Origin: Cerasicoccus arenae
Lineage (GTDB): Bacteria > Verrucomicrobiota > Verrucomicrobiia > Opitutales > Cerasicoccaceae
NCBI RefSeq assembly: GCF_014651635.1
Contig: NZ_BMXG01000013.1
Coordinates: 1 to 64,000, forward strand
Length of the DNA: 64,000 nt
Direction of reading: 5' to 3'
In this document: piece after piece, positions 1 through 7,394 of the stretch
Layout of the letters: each line of letters begins with the position of its first letter
Position numbering within the stretch: the stretch's first letter is position 1
The notes under the pieces: generated by a model
The model's database searches: none
Seen by the model: only the letters and a program-made list of their open reading frames with translations
Told to the model about the DNA's origin: nothing
Made by a program: the position numbers and the translations under genes

Positions 1-177
1 CAAACCGGAAGACCAACCTCAGCACAAAGCCCCAACACACCAAGGGATGAACACCCAAAATTGAAATTTTGAAACTTAAACTTGAAATGCCTTCTCATGG
101 AAGTCGGCATAGCCAAGACCGATTCCGTCCAATATTGCGATATTCTCTTGGTCGACACTAAAAGGAGTGCACAACAA

Positions 178-741
178 ATGGCTAAGAAAAACCAAATACA
201 TAAATTTGAAGCGGCTCTCCTTCGTCCAGCAAAGACAGGAGACAATGATTCATGGGCATTCGTGGTTTTGCCAAAGAAGATTAGTGAAAATCTGCCGAGA
301 CGAGGAAGAACGACAGTGGAAGGAAAAATACACGGACACCCATTTCAGGCGACACTCGAACCGGATGGTCAGCTCAGCCATTGGCTAAAGATAGATGAAA
401 ATCTCCAGAAAGCAGCATGCCTTGATATTGGCGAAATAGTCACCTTCGAAATATTCTCCATGGAGAAGGAACCCGAGCCTGAAGTTCCACTTGATCTTCA
501 AGAAGCTCTTTCAACTGTGCCTGAAGCTCATAAGGTTTGGAACAAGACGACGACAATCGCTCGGATAGACTGGATTCACTGGATTGAATCAGCTAAACAA
601 TCTCGGACTCGCACAAAAAGAATCAACGATGCTTGTGCGATGCTTTCTGAGGGAAAAAAGAGAGTTTGCTGCTTCGACCCATCTGGCTACTACAGCAAGG
701 CTTTCAAAGCGCCCGAAGCAGCAGTCGTAGTCACACAATGA
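178..741 (+). CDS. DUF1905/YdeI-OmdA family protein
   Basis: Encodes 187 residues. The N-terminal half (about residues 8-95) looks like the small DUF1905 beta-barrel, with the pattern WAFVVLPKK followed by GRTTVEGKIHG and the ending LDIGEIVTFEI. The C-terminal part (VPLDLQEALSTVPEAHKVW, then WIHWIESAKQSRTRTKRIN) resembles the YdeI/OmdA 'bacteriocin-protection' helical region. The exact biochemical role of this family is not established. The frame is open further upstream to 82, but the ATG at 178 is preceded at a good distance by AAAGGAG (161-167), one of the few clear Shine-Dalgarno sites in the window, so I start here. It stands alone, outside the polysaccharide locus. A second, differently built YdeI-family gene lies at 49979. 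Confidence 0.75.
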   Translation: MAKKNQIHKFEAALLRPAKTGDNDSWAFVVLPKKISENLPRRGRTTVEGKIHGHPFQATLEPDGQLSHWLKIDENLQKAACLDIGEIVTFEIFSMEKEPEPEVPLDLQEALSTVPEAHKVWNKTTTIARIDWIHWIESAKQSRTRTKRINDACAMLSEGKKRVCCFDPSGYYSKAFKAPEAAVVVTQ

Positions 742-765
742 ATTTGGCTAACCATGCGCTGGTAT

Positions 766-793
766 TCATCATGCGTAAAAGATGCTTTTTTTT
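766..793 (+). terminator. possible weak terminator after the DUF1905 gene
   Basis: A short CATC...GATG hairpin is followed by eight T residues (786-793). The stem is only about four pairs, so the T-run is the main evidence. Confidence 0.3.
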
Positions 794-819
794 AATTACC
801 CAAAACAAAGAAGACAAAT

Positions 820-924
820 ATGGCTAAAGGACAGGACGCTAAAAAAACCGACAAAAAGAAGCCGGCTAAAACGCCGAAAGAAAAACGCGAAGAGAAGAAG
901 TTAAAAAAAGCCAATAAAAAATAG
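820..924 (+). CDS. 34-residue lysine-rich small protein
   Basis: A short reading frame from ATG (820) to TAG (922-924) encodes 34 residues, about half of them Lys or Arg. It starts MAKGQDAKK and contains PAKTPKEKREEKK. The purine-rich AAAGAAG lies about nine bases before the ATG. I recall short, very basic proteins of this pattern (MxKGxDxKK...KPxKTxKEKR) as recurrent in many bacteria, but no function is known to me. A poly-A-rich sequence could give such a frame by chance, so this is a moderate call. The strong match to that remembered pattern is the main support. Confidence 0.5.
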   Translation: MAKGQDAKKTDKKKPAKTPKEKREEKKLKKANKK

Positions 925-1000
925 GCATAACTTCGATCTCAAAGCTAAATTCACCGACATGAATTAGGGCAATAAGCTCTATCATAGTCGTCACTCCCAA

Positions 1001-1090
1001 TGGTGGAACCCGGTGTCCCAACCGGGCTATTCCATCCTTTTGGCGGTGAGGCAGGGCTTGCCCGGTCGGGACACCAAGCTCCACCTTGGA
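1001..1090. repeat. dispersed palindromic repeat, copy A
   Basis: An imperfect palindrome of about 90 bases. The left arm (GGTGGAACCCGGTGTCCCAA onward, 1002-1027) pairs with the right arm (1060-1085), which contains GCCCGGTCGGGACACC and GCTCCACC. A closely similar copy in the opposite orientation lies at 59401-59490, and the similarity extends through the loop, not just the arms. It fits a small non-coding mobile or REP/MITE-like element. The interval 925-1213 holds nothing else I can support. Confidence 0.7.
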
Positions 1091-1179
1091 CAAACGAAAG
1101 CGTAACTGCCTCCCCGCACTGAAGGTGATCCCATTCGAGCCTACTCCACATGCTGCATTGCTCGAAGTCGTTGTCTCTG

Positions 1180-1199
1180 AAAAGGGCACCCACCCTTTA
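1180..1199 (-). terminator. possible terminator after the aminotransferase gene
   Basis: On the minus strand AAAGGG-TGGGTG-CCCTTTT forms a six-pair hairpin ending in a short T-run, about 15 bases past the stop codon at 1214. The stem is short, so confidence is limited. Confidence 0.35.
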
Positions 1200-1213
1200 A
1201 TTAAACAGGTAGA

Positions 1214-2341
1214 TCAAGAGAGACGTTCTCGCGCAACTGCGATAACTCTGCCTTGCTGTTCAGCACTCAAGCTGCTGCCACTGGGTAAGCAAACACCAGT
1301 CTCAAACAATCGATCTGCAACGCCGCGGTTCAGCGTTTCATAGCCTGCACAAGCAGGTTGGCGATGCATTGGTTGCCAAACGGGTCGAGCTTCGATATTT
1401 TCCGCTTCCAAGGCGTCAATCATTTCAGTTGAGGTGCACGCGGCCGCCTTACCGAGCGTTAGGCATGTCAGCCAGCGGTTGCATCGGCCCCAAGTTGCCT
1501 CAGGCATGAAATCAACTCCTGGCGCATTCCCCAGTTCATCAAAGTAACGGTCAAATATCGCGCGACGGCGGTTGATCATCGAATCCAAACGAGACACCTG
1601 CGCCAGTCCCAGCCCCGCCAGCAAATTGCTCATCCGATAATTGTAACCAACCTCATGGTGAAGGTATTCACGGACTGGTGCGCGCGCCTGGGTCGCCAAA
1701 TGGCGCGCATGCTCGGCGATTTTTGGGTCATTGGTCAAAAGAGCCCCGCCCCCCGAAGTCGTCACGATTTTATTGCCATTAAACGACAAGGCCGCAGCTC
1801 GGCCAAATGAACCGGCACCTCGCCCTTGGTAAGTTGCCCCCAATGCCTCGGAGGCGTCTTCCACCACGGACACACCATAACGTTCACAAAGCGGGATAAT
1901 CGCATCCCAGTTGGCGCACTGTCCATAGACATCGACCACCTGTACTGCCTTGGGCAATTGCCCACGTGCGGCATCACGCTTCAGCATTTCGGCGAGAATA
2001 TCTGGATCGATCTGCCAACTCTGGGCCTCGCTGTCGATAAACACTGGCTCTGCCCCACAGTAACGGATTGCGTTCACTGAGGCAATAAAGGTCAAGGTCG
2101 AGCAGTAAACACGGTCACCCAAGCCAACACCTGCCTCAAGTAGAGCCAAATGCAGTGCAGCGGTACCGGAGGACAGCGCCACAGCGTGCTCGACGCCTGT
2201 GACGGCGCACAAGGCCTCCTCAAACTGCTTCAAGTGCGGCCCGACCGGCGCAATCCATCCTGAATCAAACGCAGCAAGCAAGGCCTCACGCTCAGTGGGC
2301 GTCATGTCGGGAGAGGATAGGAATATGCGGGATGGGCTCAT
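1214..2341 (-). CDS. DegT/DnrJ/EryC1 sugar aminotransferase (PglE/VioA-like)
   Basis: A 375-residue PLP-dependent aminotransferase of the DegT/DnrJ/EryC1/StrS family. Such enzymes transfer an amino group from glutamate to a keto group of a nucleotide-linked 6-deoxy sugar in the cytoplasm. Visible marks are GWIAPVGPHLKQFE near the start, SSGTAALHLAL, VEDASEALGA, and SFNGNKIVTTSGGG, where Lys191 should hold PLP. The opening and the Lys region closely resemble what I remember of Campylobacter PglE, which aminates C4 of UDP-4-keto-6-deoxy-GlcNAc. VioA of dTDP-viosamine synthesis is a related possibility. I chose the ATG at 2341 because the upstream extension (to 2440) would not belong to the family. 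It is divergent from epsI, and a hairpin sits just before its start. Confidence 0.9.
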   Translation of the reverse strand: MSPSRIFLSSPDMTPTEREALLAAFDSGWIAPVGPHLKQFEEALCAVTGVEHAVALSSGTAALHLALLEAGVGLGDRVYCSTLTFIASVNAIRYCGAEPVFIDSEAQSWQIDPDILAEMLKRDAARGQLPKAVQVVDVYGQCANWDAIIPLCERYGVSVVEDASEALGATYQGRGAGSFGRAAALSFNGNKIVTTSGGGALLTNDPKIAEHARHLATQARAPVREYLHHEVGYNYRMSNLLAGLGLAQVSRLDSMINRRRAIFDRYFDELGNAPGVDFMPEATWGRCNRWLTCLTLGKAAACTSTEMIDALEAENIEARPVWQPMHRQPACAGYETLNRGVADRLFETGVCLPSGSSLSAEQQGRVIAVARERLS

Positions 2342-2347
2342 GAAACG

Positions 2348-2367
2348 AAACTTTCGGTTGAAAGTTT
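2348..2367. promoter_or_regulatory. perfect inverted repeat before the aminotransferase start
   Basis: AAACTTTC-GGTT-GAAAGTTT is a perfect 8-4-8 inverted repeat six bases upstream of the aminotransferase ATG, in the 107-base divergent region shared with epsI. It could be an operator, or a leader hairpin affecting initiation. Confidence 0.45.
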
Positions 2368-2448
2368 GGAACGGATGACCGATAATGTCATCTCTATTTA
2401 CAGCGACTTCTCGCGTTATACGACGAATTCGCAGACACATTTTTTCTC

Positions 2449-3162
2449 ATGCGCAAAATCTTTTTAATCTTCGGTGCCATCATTGCAACGGGCAGCTTTA
2501 TTGCCCTCGCATACACCGCGTTTTTCTATACTCCGCCAAAGACGATGAGCGGGGAGCTCCAGCAACGCCTATTATCGCAATATGATGGCTGGGAGATTGA
2601 AGACCAGCCCTTAGCCGAAACCGAGGCAATGGAGGAAACAGTAGAAGGTATTCTGAATTTCTCACAAGCAGTCTACCGGACATATGTGCGTGGAAAAACA
2701 CAGATCGGGGTCTATGTCGCCTATTGGGAACCGAAGATGATGCCCGTGCGCCTTGTTCAGTCCCACACACCCGACGTCTGCTGGGTACGCAGCGGTTGGA
2801 CAATGATCGAGGGCGAAAGCGAATACTCCGTGCCTTGCCGATTGGGCGAGCAGCCACTTTATCCCGCCGAAATACGCACTTTGGAAAAGAACAGTCACAC
2901 TCAGTACGTTGCCTATTGGCATGTATTGGGTGACGAAATTTACGTCAACCGCTCACGTGCAGGTCAATGGGATCGCTGGGACCCCATCAAAACGCTCTTT
3001 ACGTATGGGCTTCATCAGCAGCGCGAACAATTCTTCGTCCGAATCAACAGCAATCAGCCAATTGACGAGATCTGGGACCTACCCATCATGCAGGAAATCC
3101 TCACTGATTTAGCCGAGTTGACTCTGACCCCGCCCCAAGCCCCCGTGCAGGCACAACTGTAG
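2449..3162 (+). CDS. epsI: EpsI-family exosortase-associated protein
   Basis: Encodes 237 residues. Residues about 5-28 form an N-terminal membrane segment, and the rest is predicted periplasmic. SHTPDVCWVRSGW (residues about 105-117) matches the H-x-P-x-x-C...GW signature of the EpsI family. The family accompanies exosortase (Xrt) systems, which anchor PEP-CTERM proteins, and is usually found in exopolysaccharide loci. No exosortase and no PEP-CTERM protein is visible here, so this copy is an orphan or its partner lies elsewhere. It is followed after 15 bases by an acetyltransferase on the same strand, and together they form a short operon divergent from the rest of the locus. The start has no obvious Shine-Dalgarno site. 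Confidence 0.8.
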   Translation: MRKIFLIFGAIIATGSFIALAYTAFFYTPPKTMSGELQQRLLSQYDGWEIEDQPLAETEAMEETVEGILNFSQAVYRTYVRGKTQIGVYVAYWEPKMMPVRLVQSHTPDVCWVRSGWTMIEGESEYSVPCRLGEQPLYPAEIRTLEKNSHTQYVAYWHVLGDEIYVNRSRAGQWDRWDPIKTLFTYGLHQQREQFFVRINSNQPIDEIWDLPIMQEILTDLAELTLTPPQAPVQAQL

Positions 3163-3177
3163 CCTACGGGAAATATA

Positions 3178-3738
3178 ATGAGCCAGCTCGACATTCAAGG
3201 TAATCGTGCAGGGCGGAAACACACATGCAGATACATTGTTCGACGGGGATTATGGGAATGCGGGCGTGTTCTGTTCCGCCTGACTCCAGTCCCTCTTTTC
3301 AAACTGCGCTCCGTAATCCTACGCTGCCACGGCGCGCGTATTGGCCGCGACGTACGTATTCATCCGGCAGCCGTCATTTCCTATCCCTGGAATCTTGAGA
3401 TCGGAGATTTCGCTGCATTGGGTGAAGGCGTGTTCGTGGATAATCACGGCCTCGTCAAGATCGGTCAGCGAGCCACTATTTCCCAATGCGCTCACCTCTG
3501 TAGCGGCACTCACGACTACACAGACAAAACAATGCCCCTCTTGATGCCACCGATCACGATTGGCCAAGATGCTTGGATTTGCGCTGGTGTTTTTGTGGGC
3601 CCAGACGTCACCATAGGAGATGGGGCCGTGGTTGGAGCACGAGCGGTCGTCGTAAATGACATTGCTCCATGGATGGTTGCTGTGGGCCATCCCGCAAAGG
3701 CAATCAAACCGCGGGTATTACAAGACGCCCCTCAATAG
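3178..3738 (+). CDS. WcaF-like sugar O-acetyltransferase (left-handed beta helix)
   Basis: A 186-residue putative acetyl-CoA-dependent acetyltransferase of the WcaF/LbetaH type, acting on a sugar residue of the polysaccharide. Hexapeptide-repeat turns run from about residue 50 (ARIGRDVRIHPAAVI, LEIGDFAALGEGVFV) to 170 (VTIGDGAVVGARAVV). CSGTHDY contains the likely catalytic His, and the ending VAVGHPAKAIK is typical of the family. It is co-directional with epsI and convergent with the LuxE-LuxC gene, whose stop codon lies two bases away. A paralogue with the same architecture is at 22919. Confidence 0.85.
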   Translation: MSQLDIQGNRAGRKHTCRYIVRRGLWECGRVLFRLTPVPLFKLRSVILRCHGARIGRDVRIHPAAVISYPWNLEIGDFAALGEGVFVDNHGLVKIGQRATISQCAHLCSGTHDYTDKTMPLLMPPITIGQDAWICAGVFVGPDVTIGDGAVVGARAVVVNDIAPWMVAVGHPAKAIKPRVLQDAPQ

Positions 3739-3739
3739 C

Positions 3740-6229
3740 TTACATTGGTCCGCCCAGCGTATACCACTTAACCAATCGATCCAGCGGGAACAATCCGTCC
3801 CAAGGCGCTTCAAACAGCGTCATTCGTCCAATATCGGGGAAACGCTCGGCACCGCGTTGAGCGGCTCGGCGCGCAAAGTCGAGCCGCTGCTCACCCGATA
3901 GAGCCAGCCCCACCGTCTGAATACTATCATTGATTAGCGGCAACACATTTTCCGCCTGATCAATCGCCCTTATGGTAATCACACGACCATAGCAAGGGGG
4001 TGCCAACTCCGCACCGGCATCATCAAGGATCACTGTCCATGCGACTCCAGCCGAACGCCATACGCGACCAGTCAATTCGCCACGGATACGACGTGCTTCC
4101 ACGCGTGAAGCGTCGTCTGCGCTGATCGGGGGCGATGGAAAGCGCACCAGCGCCTGATCTAATTCAGCGGCTAATTTCGTGGCAAAGTCTTCTGCCGAAA
4201 ATACCCCGTCACGCTCAATAAATACTGTATGTGGTGAGGCGCATCCCGTCTGTTCGAACACGCATACATCTGTCGCCGCACGGCGGGCAAGTCGTTGAAA
4301 GGCGCGCTCGGTTGCCAGTGCCGAACGACCAATCACCATAAAGGATAACTTCGGCCCAAAGATAATATCTTCGGCGCTCACTTTGCGAGGCAAAGTAGAC
4401 ACCGCTTCCACCGCTTCACGCCCTCCCCAAGCCAAACGCACATCGGCTTCGCGTGAAATCGCTTCTGCTGACACACGATCATCTCGATCACAGTAAACGA
4501 TCGCAAGGGAAGCAAGCAGGTCATCTCCCAATAACGTGCGCCCTCCGGGGGTCTTAATCTCCAACCCACGGAATGATTCCAGCAAGAGCGGCAACACCCG
4601 CGTAAACCGGCTCGCGGCTTTCAGTAAGTTGGCATTACGTGCCAGAATAGACTGCACCAGCGTAAGCATTCCAAGCACTGGCACATTGCCCGCAAGCCAA
4701 TGAACGACTAGCCCACGATGTCGCGCCCCGAGCTGACGCACACGGTTACCGCCGACAGGGCGCGGCCCGTCAAGATAGCTACGATGTCCGCGTAAACTAT
4801 CGTCTGCCAGCCGCGATAAACGCTCTGGCTGACACCATGAGCTTAGGAAAATCAGGCCTTGTTGGCGAAGCTCTGCCAAGGGTGAATCCGGGGCGACCCA
4901 ACGCTCCGCTACGGCTGCAATCAGTGCAATCAAGTCATCCACCGAATAAGCATCCAGACGACTACGACCGATGCGTAGTCGCTCAGCCAAGTCAGCCACA
5001 GAGTCTACTTTGGGCAATGATTCCATCGCCAACGGCGCATCCCAGCGCGCCTGCGTTGCCGGAGCAGCTTCCGACGAAAATAACAATCGTAAATCGCCCT
5101 GCCCTTTAGCCACCCGCTTTCGAGCTGCTGCGACTTTATCGCCCAGAATATCGCCACAGCCTCGAACCTCCGCTTGCTTCGCGCGTCCTAGCACACGAAA
5201 GCGCGTCCCTTGCCAGTCGCCAATGGGGTCACGGCCAGTGATCACCCCGATATCATCCGTCAACACCGAGATACCTGGGTAACTGTGAGGAAGGGGTGTT
5301 AAAAACTGGAGAAGGCCGGGTTCGCCATCGGGTGCGGGCATTAGCGTTTGCGGATCGCGGACAATCACTTCGGCAAAAGCGGGGGCTGTTTTATCGCCCG
5401 TTGGACCATCGGGATAAGTCACACCCATTTGTTCGGTAAAGCCGTAAAAATCCACGACGTTCTCCGGCGGCAACCCAAATACCTTCGCCGCCTTCTCGGC
5501 AAATACATCCTTAGACACTGCGCGATCAGCCAATTTCTTCCATCCACCCAAATGAGCCAGATGCGAGCCAGCAGGCAATTGCAAGGTGACTCCCGCATCC
5601 GCTAGCGGCTCCAGCGCCAATGAATAAAGCAAATAAGTGAAACCAAATAACAGAACCGGCTCTTCAGAATTTCGCCAATGTGCAGCTAGCTCCTCTAAAA
5701 CTTTGCGTTGCAAAGTTAGGACACCGTGCTCGGGTGCCACGACATATTCCACCTCGCGGGCAAGATTAAGAAAGCCCTGCACTGCGGCGCTACGCGCTCC
5801 CAACATGCCACCACCACTACGCGGGTTGACATCGAACACCGCCACCGGACGACGCTTAGGGCCTAACGCAGCGCTCAATACACCAGCCAATGCGCGAACT
5901 TGGCGCTTCGCGGTAATCGCGTCGATCGCAACCGTGCTCGGCAGACCACTAGTGGCTGACGATTGCAACGTTGATTTCACCTGATCGTTCGAAACCGAGC
6001 GCAACAAGTCAGCCGACTCCTTGAATGCCTGTACTGGCAAATAAGGAAAATCAGCTAAATCCAGGAAGACGCTCGAACGGACGAGCCCTCGGCCTTCACA
6101 GAATCGACGGTAGGCAGCACAGTGGTCAAAGTGATGCTGATAAGCCTCATACATCGCCGCTAAAAGCTGCTTTGTTCGCTCATCAGCCGGCAATGAGTAA
6201 GGTGGCGTTTGGAGTAATTGGTCGATCAT
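3740..6229 (-). CDS. LuxE-LuxC fusion: acyl-protein synthetase joined to acyl-thioester reductase
   Basis: One 829-residue chain holds two enzymes that are separate in luminous bacteria. Residues 1 to about 370 resemble LuxE (acyl-protein synthetase), with FPYLPVQAFKES, the SSATSGLPS loop, and VVDFYGFTEQMGVTYPD. Residues from about 430 resemble LuxC (fatty-acyl reductase of the aldehyde-dehydrogenase fold), with VVHWLAGNVPVLGMLTL and FEQTGCASPHTVFIE, in which Cys663 is the likely thioester nucleophile. LuxE activates a fatty acid with ATP and passes it to a Cys of LuxC, which reduces it with NADPH to an aldehyde. Here the chain is translationally coupled (ATGA overlap at 6226-6229) to an alcohol dehydrogenase and follows an acyl ligase and ACP, so the substrate is probably a small acid attached to a surface glycan precursor. 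No luciferase genes are present. Confidence 0.85.
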   Translation of the reverse strand: MIDQLLQTPPYSLPADERTKQLLAAMYEAYQHHFDHCAAYRRFCEGRGLVRSSVFLDLADFPYLPVQAFKESADLLRSVSNDQVKSTLQSSATSGLPSTVAIDAITAKRQVRALAGVLSAALGPKRRPVAVFDVNPRSGGGMLGARSAAVQGFLNLAREVEYVVAPEHGVLTLQRKVLEELAAHWRNSEEPVLLFGFTYLLYSLALEPLADAGVTLQLPAGSHLAHLGGWKKLADRAVSKDVFAEKAAKVFGLPPENVVDFYGFTEQMGVTYPDGPTGDKTAPAFAEVIVRDPQTLMPAPDGEPGLLQFLTPLPHSYPGISVLTDDIGVITGRDPIGDWQGTRFRVLGRAKQAEVRGCGDILGDKVAAARKRVAKGQGDLRLLFSSEAAPATQARWDAPLAMESLPKVDSVADLAERLRIGRSRLDAYSVDDLIALIAAVAERWVAPDSPLAELRQQGLIFLSSWCQPERLSRLADDSLRGHRSYLDGPRPVGGNRVRQLGARHRGLVVHWLAGNVPVLGMLTLVQSILARNANLLKAASRFTRVLPLLLESFRGLEIKTPGGRTLLGDDLLASLAIVYCDRDDRVSAEAISREADVRLAWGGREAVEAVSTLPRKVSAEDIIFGPKLSFMVIGRSALATERAFQRLARRAATDVCVFEQTGCASPHTVFIERDGVFSAEDFATKLAAELDQALVRFPSPPISADDASRVEARRIRGELTGRVWRSAGVAWTVILDDAGAELAPPCYGRVITIRAIDQAENVLPLINDSIQTVGLALSGEQRLDFARRAAQRGAERFPDIGRMTLFEAPWDGLFPLDRLVKWYTLGGPM

Positions 6230-7350
6230 CGACTGGCCTCCAGCACTTCGGCTACGGCAGCAGCGTCAACATCTCGCGGATTCATTCGAGCACATGGGTC
6301 CTCCAACGCGCCAACGGTAATCTGGCCCAAATTAGTGTGAATTTTGTTCGGCAACGCTTCTACTTCTAGCAATGACACCAGCACCTGAATCTGATCGATC
6401 AAGCCCGCGGAATTATTGAAGCCCAACACAGCCGCCAAAACATCGTATTTACTACGTGTCGCAGAATTCCCGCAATTAAAGCGAATCGCGGAAGCCAACA
6501 ACTGGCCTGTTGCCTGTCCATGGGCGACGCCATAACATCCCAACTGGTGTGCGATCGCGTGACCGATGCCGGGGACCTTCTGATTTTGCACCCAGCCAGC
6601 CAGCAGTGCTGCATTCATCAAGCGTTGTGCAAGTCCTTCATCGTCCGGTGTACGCCAATAATCAGGGAGTGCTGAAAAAATTTCTGCCGCTGCCTTCTCG
6701 GCCAACACATCGGCCAAGGTATTTTCCAGCCGCGATCCGTAGCTCTCCACTGCATGCGCCAGTGCGTCAAGCCCGGCATGCGCAATGACCATAGGCGAAC
6801 AGCCAATGGCCAATTGCGGATCGAGCACGACGACATCAGGCAACAGTTCATGCGAAATCAAAGCGCGCTTGGTCCCGGTTTCTGAATCAATTAAAAGCGC
6901 CGACGAGCTCACCTCCGAACCAGTCCCTGCGGTCGTTGGTGCAGCAGCGAATTTTGCTTTGCCGCGCAAAGTTGGCACGCCGCCCATGCGGAATAATCGA
7001 TCTCGCGCGACGGCAGGATGCTCGTAAAGCACCCAGGCACTCTTGGCACCGTCTATCACCGATCCGCCACCCACCGCGATAATCCAGTCCGGCTGAAATG
7101 TTTCCAATTGCGCCAAGATAGGCGTCAAGACATCCAGCGTCGGTTCCCCGCGTGGCATTTCGATCAGCATTAACGCCTCCGCACCAATCGCACGCTCCAA
7201 TGCACCACGATGCTTCGTCAATACCGAAGGTGAAACCAACACCGCCGCCTTGGATGCATCGAGTGCTCGCAACGCACCCAATGATCCCGGGCCACTGAAG
7301 ACTTCTCCAGCAGAAACAAAACGAGGTAAAGGTAGGCGAATTTGCAGCAT
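6226..7350 (-). CDS. iron-containing alcohol dehydrogenase family protein
   Basis: A 374-residue group III (Fe-dependent) alcohol dehydrogenase. It shows the NAD-binding VGGGSVIDGAK (about residues 85-95), TTAGTGSEVSS, and metal-binding His residues in LDALAHAVESY and GIGHAIAHQLG. It probably interconverts an aldehyde and an alcohol, taking the product of the LuxC domain encoded directly downstream. A TTG at 7398 would overlap the ligase stop codon as TTGA and add 16 residues. I prefer the ATG at 7350 because MLQIRLPLPRF resembles the normal beginning of the family. Substrate specificity cannot be read from sequence. Confidence 0.85.
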   Translation of the reverse strand: MLQIRLPLPRFVSAGEVFSGPGSLGALRALDASKAAVLVSPSVLTKHRGALERAIGAEALMLIEMPRGEPTLDVLTPILAQLETFQPDWIIAVGGGSVIDGAKSAWVLYEHPAVARDRLFRMGGVPTLRGKAKFAAAPTTAGTGSEVSSSALLIDSETGTKRALISHELLPDVVVLDPQLAIGCSPMVIAHAGLDALAHAVESYGSRLENTLADVLAEKAAAEIFSALPDYWRTPDDEGLAQRLMNAALLAGWVQNQKVPGIGHAIAHQLGCYGVAHGQATGQLLASAIRFNCGNSATRSKYDVLAAVLGFNNSAGLIDQIQVLVSLLEVEALPNKIHTNLGQITVGALEDPCARMNPRDVDAAAVAEVLEASR

Positions 7351-7394
7351 ACGAACAATCAATAGCCTAAGATGAAAGACGAATAAACCAAGCG

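Noticed and set aside
3740-6229. A bioluminescence (lux) operon
   Set aside because: Only LuxC- and LuxE-like domains are present. luxA, luxB and luxD are not, and the neighbours are glycan genes.
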